Assembly (NCBI GenBank): GCA_907164885.2
Contig: OU015499.1
Location: 145,962,812 to 146,026,811, forward strand
Source of the DNA: Dolomedes plantarius
Lineage: Eukaryota; Arthropoda; Arachnida; Araneae; Dolomedidae
Direction: 5' to 3'
DNA: 64,000 nt
Shown: positions 1 through 10,264 of the stretch, one piece after another
Numbering within the stretch: the stretch's first letter is position 1
Layout: each line of letters starts with the position of its first letter
Notes under the pieces: generated by a model
Seen by the model: the letters and a program-made list of their open reading frames with translations, nothing else
Databases searched by the model: none
Told to the model about the DNA's origin: nothing
Position numbers and translations under genes: made by a program

Positions 1-1049
1 ACCGAGACATTTACTTCTTTTCTGAGCAAAGCGGGCCATGAAGAATTACTTTTGAATTTTCATATATAATAAAAAAAAAATTCTACATATGTAAGAAGTT
101 AAGAAGTATATTTTGTTATTAATGAAAATCGTTCATTTTTCTTTAACATGCGGTTAAATGAAGAACACGACGAGAAAACCATGATGGACTAAAAAATGCC
201 TACATTTAAAATGTGTCAATGAACTTTAGCTTCAAATGAAAATGATATATGCAAGATCATACGCATTTGGATGCAAGCAATGCATGACATGGGGGGAAAA
301 ATTACGTCACGCAAAACGCGAATTCAGGTTGTAACCTGCTTTTATAATACTAAAACATTATTTTTTTTTTCAAAGTGGGTTTTTAATTCCTATGATAAGC
401 TATGTCGAATTTTTTATTCACTATTTTTATAATAACAAATTAGCTGATGCATATTTTTGAAATCTTCTCCCTGTATTTCAAAATGAAAATTTCCATGATA
501 TAGTACAAATTTTCAAAAAAATTTTTCAATTTGCTTTGTTTAAAAGTACATTTAGTTTTTATTTTAAAACAATACGAATTAATTATTATTAAATAATTAT
601 TTTAAATGTATTAAATGCATTAATAATTTTATTTGTGTATGTGGAGTGGTTGACATCCCACATTGCCGATAAATTTCTGTAATCATCAATAAAATTTAAA
701 ATTTCTTCCGAAGACTGCAACATTCTGAACACTGGCTTAAAAACTGTCTTGCAGAATAGAAAAGCGCATGGCATTCAGCAAGAAAATCCACTTGGGTTGG
801 ATACGCTTGCGATATCGCATGCTCTATCGCGGCGCATGCGCTGTCCTGGAATTTGCAGATGGTGACGCATCACTCTGAGCATGCCTCACATTTCTCTCTC
901 CGTGCGACATGTCAAAAGCGAAAGCGAACGCAAAAGCGCAAGTGTGGACATAGCTTAAAAACGGTCCCTGCTTTCTGCATTTCAGTAATCACGTGATCTA
1001 TAGCAGACGAAAAATGACGTTGCGACACTTCCCTTATTGCTGTTTTATA
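1..1049. other. AT-rich DNA without a recognised gene
   Basis: No convincing reading frame is seen. Bases about 960-1030 form one arm of an old inverted repeat whose partner lies near 3700-3800; both contain a form of GTCGCAACGTCA and CTATAGATCAC. The stretch 780-960 is richer in CpG and GC than its surroundings. Confidence 0.5.
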
Positions 1050-1353
1050 TCTATATATATAAAAGAACTTGTCTGTTTGTTTGTCCGCTATAGAATCCTA
1101 GACTGTTTGACCGACCGGGACCAAGTTCGGCACTGTTAATGTTTAGGACACGAGAAAGGCAACTCAGCAAAACAGAAATTTGGGGCTTAATTAGTTTTTT
1201 TAATCAATTTATTAATGATTTTTGTCAGTTTATTAGCCCGCAATGTGCGAAAGCAATATAAAATTGCCGTAGCAGTTGCCATTCTTCATAATACTTCAAT
1301 TCCTCTGCCACGTCAAATACGTCAATTCCTCTGCCACGCACGTTAGCGTAATA
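1050..1353 (+). mobile_element. Possible Helitron 5' end fragment
   Basis: The sequence begins TCTATATATATAAAAGAAC directly after an A, which is the form of a Helitron 5' terminus (A|TC). No matching 3' CTAG end with a hairpin could be paired with it, so the extent is unknown. A short direct repeat, CAATTCCTCTGCCACG, occurs twice near 1299 and 1323. Confidence 0.3.
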
Positions 1354-2493
1354 CAGAGGCTGTTCGCACATTTTTTAGACGATTTTGGTAAGCGGTAATA
1401 AAAAAATTTTTGCTGCAAAAGAAATAATTGCAATTGTACTATGTTTTTAAAAGTCAAAATTATCTTCTGCGGCTTGAAAGTTTTGTTTTTATTCAAAATG
1501 GCGTTTTTAACAAAGCAGTGGTTCGAAGGCTACATTTATGCTCTTTCCGAAGAGAAATATGCATACTCCGTTATCCAAAAACGACGTGAGAGTGAGGGTT
1601 TTGTGATATCTAAAGCGTCGATAGGTAATATCGTCAACAAGAAAGGGAAAAAAACGTCAAATTGGAGCCTCAAGTGGGACAAAAATTCCAAACAAGTATC
1701 CAAGGAAAAAATGGACATCTGCGACTGTTGCAAAGGTACGTTGTTTAATGTTAAAAGAAAATCCCCCTAGTCAAAGGACAGTTGCAAAATCATTAAAATG
1801 CTCGGTGTCCACTGTAAACAAAATGATAAACGTTGGTTTAAATCTTAAGAAAGTGAAAAAACGCAATGTGCATCGTCTTCTTCCAAATCATATCGCTGAA
1901 CGCAGGACACGCTGCAGAATTCTATATGAGAAACACTTATCCAAAGAAAAATGGAAAACAATTGTCACAATAGATGAATCATGGGTGTATTTAAATGATT
2001 GCAACAAAAAAGAGCCATTTATTATCATAAAAGGGGAGAAAAAAATTTAAGTACATGGTTCAAAGAATCGAAAGAAAGTTTTTCTATGGGATTCATGATT
2101 GTTGCTGGTTTTTCTTATAATGGCAAGTTAAAAATAAAGAGAGTGGAAAAAAATGTCAAGATTAACTCCAAATACTATCAGGAACATATTTTATCGCCAA
2201 TTTTTCTGAATGAAATACCATCGCTTTACCCACAGTGCAATCAATCTGTGAGACTCCATCAGGACAAAGCTAGCAGTCACACATCAAAATCCACTGTAAA
2301 TTTCCTAAAAGAAATGGAACAAAAAACTGGTATCAAGGCCATACCCTTCACTGATATCCCTACTAAATCTCCCGATGTATCACCTATTGATTTTTGTGCT
2401 TTCGGACTTTTAAAATCTGCATTTTCCAAACGTCGTCCCAAAACCCTTACAGGACTCTGGAAAGCCGTCTAAAAAATGTGTGAACAGCCTTTG
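1354..2493 (+). mobile_element. Tc1/mariner element, DD41D type, both ends present
   Basis: The element is flanked by TA on each side (1352-1353 and 2494-2495). Terminal inverted repeats read AGGCTGTTCGCACATTTTTT on the left, and the right end is the complement with one or two changes. The body encodes a broken transposase with a DD41D triad. The right inverted repeat starts almost at the transposase stop, so the gene's 3' part appears deleted. At about 1.14 kb it is a little short for a full mariner. Confidence 0.85.
1498..2472 (+). pseudogene. DD41D mariner transposase, frameshifted and C-terminally short
   Basis: A transposase cuts and pastes its element at TA sites in the nucleus. The frame starts with MAFLTKQWFEGYIYALSEE, the N-terminal DNA-binding region. 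It shifts frame near 1725 (then SQRTVAKSLKCSVSTVNK, a helix-turn-helix) and again near 2005. The catalytic residues can be seen: D in TIDESW, D in LHQDKASSH, and D in SPIDF 41 residues later. After TGLWKAV the frame stops inside the right inverted repeat, so the last part of the catalytic region is missing. Two frameshifts and the missing tail make it non-functional. The ATG at 1498 is chosen over an upstream ATG at 1441 because family-like sequence starts there. Confidence 0.85.
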
Positions 2494-2495
2494 TA

Positions 2496-3925
2496 TATCA
2501 AGAGATAAATTAAAAATATACCCATGCGGTAACGTCAAACTTTATCTCTTTTGAATTAATTATTATTAATTGAATACCCAAATCTAATCTCTTGACACTC
2601 GAATCACAGTTCACTCGAATTAATTTTTTTTCACTTTTAATTGCCAAAAAATCCCCCCAAAAACAGTACATCTTCAAATGATCTGTTTATGATATTTATG
2701 ATTAAAATAGAAAAATAATTAAAAATTAGACACACGATGAAACATTTCTTTTCAGTGATTAATTGTTTAGTGAGAATCACGCTGTGAATGAATAACGCTG
2801 TGTTTACAATTTGTATCGGTGGAGTATGCATTTAGAATTGAAATATCTCTTAAACTATTAAAGTAACAAAATAAGTGTACACAGAAAAAATTATCAGTTT
2901 TTAATGCTCTTTCCAAATATGTAACATTTATGTACTTTCATGAAAAAAAAATACATCGATTTTGACATTTTCGAATATGGCTGAATTTCATAATGGAAGC
3001 CCGGTTCACCTGAAATTGTGCAAGACAGACATAGCATTTGCTTTATTTATATAGATTGTTCTGAATGTCTTGATAAATAAATGCTCCTTTTTTTAAAGGG
3101 AAAGTACAACAGGTTTGTGAAATTTTCAATATTAATATTTCCATGGTTTACCAGAAATTTATAAAAAATATTAATGACAGATTATTTCTAAACAAAAAAT
3201 TTTTATATCTTAGAAGAGGTTAGATATTTGCTGCCTATGTAGTATCATCAGGTGCCATAGGTGTATATTCCTCATCATTAATTAAAAGGGCTTAATCTAT
3301 ACAAAGTTTTTGCCATGTACCTAAATTAGGTTTGTATATTATCTAAGTAAAAATTTTTATAAATATAATTTAAATATTTTTTTGTTAAATATATTTTAAT
3401 TAAATAAAATGAAAATGTTTCTATAAAAGCAATATTTAAGTGCTGAGGTGTCTCAGTTTGCACAGAATAATGTCTCATATGTGAAATACATAATCTTGCC
3501 CAAATGTGCCAGGTTGAAGTGTGTATTTTTAATAATTAGCTTTTATTCACATATTAAATTTATTAAAAAGACTTATGTGTTCATTTAAACTGTATTACTT
3601 TAAAATGATTTATACTAGATATCAAAGTTACATATTCTTTGAATAAATCAATGGTTTATCACATATGGTTTAATAGTTATGTCAACATTAGTTTGTATTG
3701 TACATAAGGCGAAACGTCGCAACGTCACTGGCTACGTCAGTTTTCGTCTACTATAGATCACTTGATTATCGGGTGGCAGAAAATAGAAGCCGTTCCTATG
3801 CGTTTGCATGTGTTTTTGGACGGTACCTTCATTTTAATTAAATAATTTAAGTTTATTTATAAAATTCCCCATATTAGTTGTATGTAACAGGTATTTTAAA
3901 TTTTTTTCTCAATATTTCGCAAGGT
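2496..3925. other. No gene seen; AT-rich, one arm of an inverted repeat
   Basis: This stretch holds AT-rich DNA without a credible reading frame. Positions about 3700-3800 are the inverted partner of 960-1030 (shared GTCGCAACGTCA and CTATAGATCAC). The repeat flanks the DD41D element but is too far out and too diverged to be its termini. Confidence 0.4.
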
Positions 3926-4201
3926 TTAAGAGGATATAATCATTCTTTCGTTGATAATGATTATTATTATGTTGAGATATGTATAGATATCAGGATAAGT
4001 TACTTCAGGCCAGAGTCTTGTATCGTAACTCCAGTCTTCCTCTGTCAATAAATACGGGTCACATACTGAATAAACCTTTCCGGACTGTACCTGAATGTTT
4101 AATTTAGTGATATACCTTTGTTTAGATACCGTATCTAAAGATTTTGCGTAATCTGAGAGCCTTTTATTCAACAAGCTGTAAGAATGCTCATTGAACGCCA
4201 T
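3926..4201 (-). CDS. Possible exon of a YqaJ/SWIM-type hypothetical protein
   Basis: A 91-residue frame starts MAFNEHSYSLLNKRLSDYAK and contains DPYLLTEEDWSYDTRLWPE followed by VTYPDIYTYL. From memory, a pattern of 'NKR..YAKSLD...RY..KL', then 'DPY', then 'WP.V.YPDIY.YL', resembles the N-terminal exon of large uncharacterised invertebrate proteins that carry SWIM or YqaJ domains further on. Those domains are not visible here. After YTYL the frame degenerates into a run of isoleucines, so the real exon may end there, though no clear GT donor is seen. It could be a detached exon or a pseudogene. Codon usage is less AT-biased than in neighbouring noise. Confidence 0.35.
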   Translation of the reverse strand: MAFNEHSYSLLNKRLSDYAKSLDTVSKQRYITKLNIQVQSGKVYSVCDPYLLTEEDWSYDTRLWPEVTYPDIYTYLNIIIIIINERMIISS

Positions 4202-4661
4202 GTTAAATTATGCAATGTTTTGCCACTCCTCGCCAAACAAGAAGTAAAATCTGCAAGAGTTGAGATGTGACATGCTGCGAGACACTGTCCTATTGAACTA
4301 TTGTATATAAGTATATATCAATAATTTTTAAAATGCAAGATTACATGAAATTCTAAAATGTGTTCTGTATTTACTACAATTTGTATATATAAACGATAAA
4401 TAACAAAAATCTATATGATAATGACAAATGACATTTCTTTATTACCTTATAACTACAGATGGGGCTTTTTTACTAAGTGCAGCACATAATAAAATAACAC
4501 TTTCAACGTATGTCTTATGTTACAATTAATTTATCAATCAAAAATTTATTTTGATCGAGGGCCTGTATACAAAGAATATTTTCTGAATTATTTAAAAGGG
4601 AATTTGGAAACCAAACAACTACCCAGTGAGACAAAAGTTTAGCTGAGTAGAAAACAGTCCA
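4202..4661. other. No gene seen
   Basis: AT-rich DNA lying between the possible exon and the diverged duplication copy. No supported feature was found. Confidence 0.4.
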
Positions 4662-5135
4662 AATTAGTAAATAACGTACAGATGTGTGTGCAGAATCTGT
4701 ATGTGCATCCTTAAGCAGCACAAATCACTACCATTATGATAATTTTAAAAAATAAGCGATAAGATAATGGTAAATAACAGCTTTGCAAACAAGTGCTCGA
4801 TGCCAAATTCCGAATGTTTTGCCCGCCAAGGGGCGGTGCTGAAACGTGACGTCTTTTCATGACGTTTTTAGCAGAAACCTATTTACAAGTGGCAACGGTA
4901 CTGCATAATAGCAATTTGCACCTTGCAATCAGTTCTCGGTAATATTAGTTATTAACAGGAATTAAATGTGTCCTTGTTCACGAACTTTCGCAGCTCTTAG
5001 ATTGGATCACAGACCGAAATAACGTTGATCTAGATGCGAGAAAGATAAACAGGTATTCAAGTAAGTTAAATTTACAGGTTATTTTTTCTGTATTGTATGA
5101 GAGAACTGTTTTGTTAAGACGTTGAAAATGATATA

Positions 5136-5744
5136 CAGTCGAACCTCCATATATCGAACTTCCCCATATCAAAATTTTCTATATATCGAACTCTTAGCAA
5201 ATCTCCATGTTCATTACATAGAAAAACTGTTTCTATATATCGAAAAAATCTCTATATATCGAAATTTTTTTTCACGACATATTGGGAGATTTTATTCCAC
5301 TTTAGGATAAAATCAGGCGTTTGAAACAATACGTCGTGGACTTCAATTCGCGGAAAATGTCCCTGATGAAGTTTTTAGTGGACTGAATAAATGCGAGCAT
5401 TTCTTTGATGAACTTTCCGCAAAACTGGCTGTTCAGGAAGATATTCGTAGTTTTTTTTTTTAAAGAATGTAACTGTGATCACTGTAACCACTGTCTGGAT
5501 TGTTTTTTTAAAGGTATGTAGTACTCAATAAATCTTTCATATTAATTCATTTTTTAGTTATTGACTTTCATTTAATGTGATTCACGTATAAATTAGAATT
5601 GCAGTTTCGTATTCAAAAATTAGCTTTACTTTTAATGTTTTAGGAGAATTATGATAAAATTAAGATCAATTCTATATATCGAAATTTTTATATATCGAAT
5701 TTTTTTCCGGCATTTTGCTACTTCGATATATGGAGGTTCGACTG
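5136..5744 (+). mobile_element. Tigger/pogo-type deletion derivative
   Basis: Terminal inverted repeats read CAGTCGAACCTCCATATATC on the left with the exact complement on the right. Both sides are flanked by TA (5134-5135, 5745-5746), the Tc1/mariner target duplication. Subterminal ATATCGAA motifs recur many times at both ends. The interior keeps only the tail of a transposase, so the element is a non-autonomous internal deletion. The duplicates at 20930 and 44140 lack it, which confirms it as an insertion. Confidence 0.9.
5311..5463 (+). pseudogene. C-terminal remnant of a Tigger transposase
   Basis: The frame reads IRRGLQFAENVPDEVF, then LNKCEHFFDELSAKLAVQED and ends SFFF-stop. This matches the style of the extreme C-terminus of pogo/Tigger transposases, where a leucine-rich helix is followed by a short acidic stretch and a final phenylalanine-rich tail. 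The DDE core and the CENP-B-like DNA-binding domain are absent. The identification is from general family knowledge. Confidence 0.6.
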
Positions 5745-5768
5745 TATATGATTTATACATTTTACGCT

Positions 5769-5868
5769 ATTAGAATATTTACTAATATGTATAATTATTA
5801 GAATATTTACTAATAGCTATTAGAATATTTACTAATATGTAAAATTAGAATATTTACTAATATGTAGA
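5769..5868 (+). repeat. Short tandem repeat, about four units
   Basis: Units close to TTAGAATATTTACTAATATG recur about four times with small changes. The array lies directly beside the Tigger derivative and is absent from the homologous places in copies B and C. Confidence 0.7.
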
Positions 5869-5876
5869 GATTTTTT

Positions 5877-6103
5877 ACGAGTGTACGATGACTTTTGTGA
5901 GATAAAGTTTTTGTTACTTTTTGATTATTGGTTTCTTAAAAATAAATTTTTACTATGTTTTCAAAATATTTTATGTAGTTTTGCTAAGAATAGATTATAG
6001 AACTTATTATTAAATACCCATTCAGAAATATTCATTTTAATTAATGGATAGACCCCAATTTCATTGAAAATCGTACGTGTACGAACACTTTTGGGAGCCA
6101 CTG
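5877..6103 (+). mobile_element. Truncated terminal-repeat fragment
   Basis: The right edge reads CGAACACTTTTGGGAGCCACTG followed by TA (6104-6105). A related same-orientation motif, GTGTACGATGACTTTTGTGAG, lies at 5881. The edge looks like one terminus of a Tc1/mariner-type MITE. No opposite-orientation partner is seen, so the fragment is truncated or a compound of two right ends. After it, homology to the duplicated segment resumes. Confidence 0.4.
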
Positions 6104-6465
6104 TATATAATTTCTACATTTTACGCTATTTTATTGTGAGTGAAGCTAAATGATAATACAATATGTATAACTATTAAACTGTTAAAAACTGCATGTTCAG
6201 CCATAGTATGTTGTTTTCGGTAAATTAGTAGATTATTACTCTCTGGTCGATGTTGATGTTTTATTAAAATATACACTCTTCACGATTTTAAGAGATAGCT
6301 AAAAGTTATGATTTCTCTGGTATTATTTCCAGTATGATTTCTCTGGTAATTTTATTTACAATTTTTATGCATATTTTATAAATATATCATAATGCAAGTC
6401 ATGTTAACGTGTTTAGGAACTTTGATGATTATGAATTAAACAAATGTTTTTGATCTGTTAATAAT

Positions 6466-7216
6466 ATAAGCAACTTTTAAAGGCAAAATCATTAAAACAT
6501 TAATTAAAAATACTCCGGGGCCCGATTTTCAAAAAATAATATACATATGTTTTAATCGGAACTATCAACTATATCTATACATAATTTCAGCTCAATTGAA
6601 GCAATACTTTTTCACTTATAAAGGAACAAACATAGTCCTATTCGAAATAATCAATAAATTTAACAGTTTCAATGAAACACCCTAATTTTTGAATAAAGTT
6701 CAATAATTCAAGTTCGATTTACGTAAATTGTGCATAAAATTGCACATAAATTCAAAAACATAAAGTTAAATAAAGTTCTGTAATATTACACCTATAAATT
6801 TCCAGTTGATAGACAGTAAATTGTAAATCATTTTTTACCTTAAATGTCAAATAAAAAGGGTAGTTCGAAATGAAATTTTCTTCAATAAACCCTTAAACGT
6901 AGCCAATTTCAAAAATCCTTTTTGTATTTATCAATACCTCTTCCACTTGGATCTTTAAAATATTAAATGTTTTACTGATAATAAATGAAAATGTAGTTTC
7001 ATGTGTTGCTATGGTCACTTGACAATGGTTGACAAAGGAAAAGTTGTAAAGGTGAAGCATCAGTTCAACATTTAGCCCAACATAACTCTCTTTGTACTGA
7101 TCAAATATACATAATATATACCCTATGTCCATCTGGAATAATGTACCTTTCAAATAGGTGCAGTGATTCCGGAGATTATCCTCCACATACAAAATCCGCT
7201 CTCTCTTATATTAGTA
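6466..7216 (-). mobile_element. Hel-A Helitron fragment, 5' end only
   Basis: The sequence matches the interior of the longer Hel-A copy at 8083-9405 (for example GGCAAAATCATTAAAACATT and AATTTCAGCTCAATTGAAGC). It ends at 7213-7216 with a worn 5' terminus next to the CTAG of the following copy. The 3' terminus is missing. A near-identical junction occurs at 35358-35362. Confidence 0.7.
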
Positions 7217-7475
7217 CTAGCGGCCCGTCCCGACTTTGTCCGGGTTGAACAAAATATTATACCAATAAATTTCCAGTTGATAGCCAATAAATTGTAAATC
7301 TTTTTTTATCTTAAATGTCCAATAAAAAGCGTAGTTCCAAATGTAGTTTTCTTCAATAAACCCTTTAACGTTGCCAGTTTCAAAAATCCTTTTTGTATTT
7401 ATCAATACCTCCTATACTTGAATCTTAAAAATATTAAACCTTTTCCTTACGGGGTGGGATAGCATATATCCGAAG

Positions 7476-7531
<56 letters not shown>

Positions 7532-7585
7532 CTGGAGATTACCCTCCACGTACAAAATCGCTCTCTCTTTATATATAAGTATAGA
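7217..7585 (-). mobile_element. Hel-A, short non-autonomous copy
   Basis: On the minus strand it runs from TCTATACTTATATATAAAGA to a 3' end of CTAG preceded by the small hairpin CCCGGACAAAGTCGGG. These are the Helitron signatures: 5' TC, 3' CTRR, terminal hairpin and no target duplication. It contains a TA microsatellite at 7479-7528 and no coding sequence. Confidence 0.8.
7479..7528. repeat. TA microsatellite
   Basis: About 25 TA units follow the motif TTACGGGGTGGGATAGCATA. The same motif precedes TA tracts at 35619 and 61710. Confidence 0.95.
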
Positions 7586-8082
7586 TAGATAACAGAAAAA
7601 GGTTAAGAGATGAAATAAAAATACAAAAATAAAAAAGGATTTTAAGTAAAGAATGTTTTTTAAAAATAATATTAAAATTTTTTTCAAATAATATTCCTAA
7701 AATATATATTCCTATAATATTCAAATTAATATTACGTTAGTAAATAATTAAAGTTAATTTTTTAAAAGAAAAAGGCGTGCCGGAGAACGGCTAGGTTCGA
7801 ACCACTATCGTCAAAACAGAAGCCCACCACGATAGCACCACGCTAAGGATCGTTGAAGACTTCGGCACAAAAAGCGGTAGAGGACAGTAGCGGTAACAAT
7901 GGAGATTGTTAGGATTAAGCCCTAACTTCATTGCTACTGATTAGATTTACATAATATATAGCCTATGTCCATCTGGAACAATGTACCTTTCAAACAATGA
8001 AAGAATTTTTCAAATAGGTGCAGTGGTTCTGGAGATTATCCTCCACGTACAAAATCGCTGTCTCTTTATATATAAGTATAGA
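7586..8082 (-). mobile_element. Hel-A fragment with intact 5' terminus and tRNA-like module
   Basis: The minus strand starts with the canonical TCTATACTTATATATAAAGA at 8082 and runs through the conserved terminal block and a tRNA-like module to AT-rich sequence. Its 3' end is missing. Its 5' TC is joined directly to the 3' CTAG of the next copy (8083-8086), a head-to-tail junction. Confidence 0.75.
7769..7850 (-). promoter_or_regulatory. tRNA-like Pol III promoter module inside Hel-A
   Basis: On the minus strand, TAGCGTGGTGC (complement of 7835-7845) resembles an A box. About 31 bases later GGTTCGAACC (7794-7803) resembles a B box, and a run of five Ts (complement of 7769-7773) lies about 20 bases beyond. 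Order and spacing fit a type 2 Pol III gene. The module recurs in other Hel-A copies at 9965, 13729, 35928 and 36074, the last two with the B box changed to GGTTCAAACC. Whether it is transcribed is unknown; it could be a captured SINE head. Confidence 0.45.
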
Positions 8083-9405
8083 CTAGCGGCCCGGCCCAAC
8101 TTTGTGCGGGTTGAACAATTATCGATCTTAAGTAGATATTAGGAAGGTATAATTTGTTTTAAAACTTTATTGTATACCACATTTTTCGTTTTTTTGAGGT
8201 TTTAAAACAAATTGATTCTCCGCATTTCCTGACCTAGAGAGACCAACATGTAATTGTCCATGAGTAAACCAATCTTCCCGTAAGTCAAGTCCAATATATT
8301 TGTATGTTTGACCTTGGGATTTATTCATGGTGATGGCAAAAGAAATTTTTATTGGAAACTGTAACGTCAGGCACTGAATTGTGTACGATTTGGCCCCATA
8401 GCCTATCCGCTACAGAGTCCACACACAAAAAAACACCAAAAATGGCACAAAAATTTAATTTTTTTTAAAATTAAAAATTCAAAAATTCGGCTATGTCAGG
8501 CACTGAATCGTGTGCCGATTTTGGTACGATTCGGCTCCATTGGCTCGCAGCGGAAGCTATCGAAATTAGCAACTTTTAGGGGCAAAATCATTAAAACATT
8601 AATTAAAAATCTCCGGGGCCTGATTTTCAAAATATAATATGCCAATGTTTTAATCTGAACTATCAACTATATCTATACACAATTTCAGCTCAATTGAAGC
8701 AATACGTTTTCACTTATAAAGGAACAAACATAGACCTATTAGAAATAATCAATAAATTTCACAGTTTCAATGAAACACACTGGTTTTTGAATAAAGTTCA
8801 ATAATTCAAGTTCGATTTACGCAGATTGTGCATAAAATTGTACATAAATTCAAAAACATAAAGTTTATAAATAAAGTTCTGAAGTATTATACCAATAAAT
8901 TTCCAGATGATAGCCAACAAATTGTAAATATTTTTACCCCAAATGTCCCATAAAAAGCATAGTTTCAAATGTAATTTTCTTCAATAAACCCTTAAACGTT
9001 CTCAATTTCAAAAATTCTTTTTGTATTTTTCAATACCTCCTTCACTTGAATCTTTAACATATTAAATGTTTTACTGATAATAAATAAAAATGTAGTTTAA
9101 TGTGTTGTTATGGTTACTTGATTATGGTTGACAAAGAAAATTCAAATATTAAAAATGTGGCAAAGGAAAAGTTTTAAAGGTGAAACATCAGCTCAACATT
9201 TAGGCCCCTAACTTTCTTTCTACTGATTGTTAGGATTAAGCCCCTAGCTTTATTTCTAGTGATCAGATATACATAATATATAGAATATGTCCATCTGGAA
9301 TAATGTACCTTTCAAATAGTAAAAGAATTTATTAAATAGGTGCAGTGGTTCCGGAGATTACCCTCCACATACAAAATCCGATCTCTCTTTATATATTAAT
9401 ATAGA
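8083..9405 (-). mobile_element. Hel-A Helitron, internally deleted, both termini
   Basis: The 3' end at 8083 is CTAG preceded by GGGCCGGGCCG and GC-rich hairpin sequence. The 5' end near 9405 reads TCTATATTAATATATAAAGA on the minus strand. Next to the 3' end it retains the last part of the Rep/helicase protein. The rest is non-coding and matches 6466-7216. It is about 1.3 kb, far shorter than autonomous Helitrons of 5 kb or more. Confidence 0.75.
8167..8395 (-). pseudogene. C-terminal fragment of Helitron Rep/PIF1-like helicase
   Basis: Helitron transposases join a HUH replication endonuclease to a PIF1-family DNA helicase. Only the helicase end is left here. The translation contains [20 protein letters not shown], then [20 protein letters not shown]. 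The 'T.NKSQGQT' block and the 'HGQL.V.LSR' block are the last conserved PIF1 helicase motifs. The Walker A/B motifs and the Rep HUH domain are absent. The copy at 36447-36680 encodes the same fragment. It cannot move itself. Confidence 0.85.
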
Positions 9406-10264
9406 AATATAGATATAGATATAGATTATAGAAGTATAGATACACATTGGTATACCAAAATTAGAATAAGAGATGAAATAAAAACACAAAAATAAAAAAA
9501 GGATTTTAAGTAAAGAATGTTTTTTTAATTATTTTAAGCACCTAAAATAGTATTCAAATTAATAGAAAAAGTAATTTTTTAAAAGAAAGAGGTGTGCTTG
9601 AGACCGTAGTTTTATTCAAAAATAAAAAAAGGATTTTAAAGAAAGAATGTTTTTTTTTAATTATTTTAAGCACCTAAAATAGTATTCAAATTAATAGAAA
9701 GAGGTTAAGTGATGAAATAAAAATAAAAAAATAAAAAAAGGATTTTAAGTAAAGAATGTTTTTTTTATAAGTATAGATAATAGAAAGAGGTTAAGAGTTG
9801 AAATAAAAATACAAAAATAAAAAGAGGATTTTAATTAAATTTTTTTTTTAAATATTCAATTTTTTTAAAAATAATATTCTTAAAAAAATATTCAAATTAA
9901 TATTACGTTAGTTAATAATTAAAGTTAATTTTTTAAAAGAAAAAAGCGTGCCGGAGAACGGCTAGGTTCGAACCACTATCGTCAAAACAGAAGCCCACCA
10001 CGATAGCACCACGATAAGGATCGTTGAAGGCTTCGGCACAAAAAGCGGTAGAGGACAGTAGCGGTAACAATGGAGATTGTTAGGATTAAGGCCCTAGCTT
10101 TATTTCTAATGATTTTATTTCTAGTTCTTTATATACATAATATATAGCCTATGTCCATCTGGAATAATGTACCTTTCAAACAGTGAAAGAATTTTTCAAA
10201 TAGGTGCAGTGATTCTGGAGATTACCCTCCACGTACAAAATCGCTCTCTCTTTATATATATATA
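9406..10264 (-). mobile_element. Hel-A remains with internal tandem duplication
   Basis: The 5' terminal block is recognised at 10140-10262 on the minus strand (GGTAATCTCCAGAATCAC, then TCGCTCT). The tRNA-like module is at 9950-10035 with an intact GGTTCGAACC. Toward 9420 the sequence is AT-rich and tandemly repeated. The 5' end abuts the CTAG of the next element, Hel-B, through a short TA run. Confidence 0.65.
9467..9850. repeat. Imperfect tandem repeat within Hel-A
   Basis: The block AAAAAAGGATTTTAAGTAAAG with flanking AAATAAAAATA and a following AATTATTTTAAGCACC recurs about four times with different spacing. A related single unit occurs at 16080-16140 and 35760-35800. Confidence 0.7.

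Larger units (their letters stand above)
4662..6465 (+). repeat. Diverged copy A of the duplicated segment, interrupted
   Basis: From TTAGTAAATAA onward this matches the starts of the two large copies at 20464 and 43654 (for example CTGTATGTGCATCC, GATAAGATAATGGTAAATAA and CATTTTACGCTATT). It is clearly less similar to either than they are to each other. It lacks the Hel-C Helitron that precedes the other two, so the junction CCAAA|TTAGTAAATAA looks like the unoccupied A|T site. Homology is interrupted from about 5134 to 6104 by other repeats, and stops near 6465 where Hel-A sequence begins. Confidence 0.8.

Noticed and set aside
9467..9850. Regular repeats considered as a CRISPR array
   Set aside because: Spacers are absent or themselves repeated, unit lengths vary, and the context is a eukaryotic Helitron.
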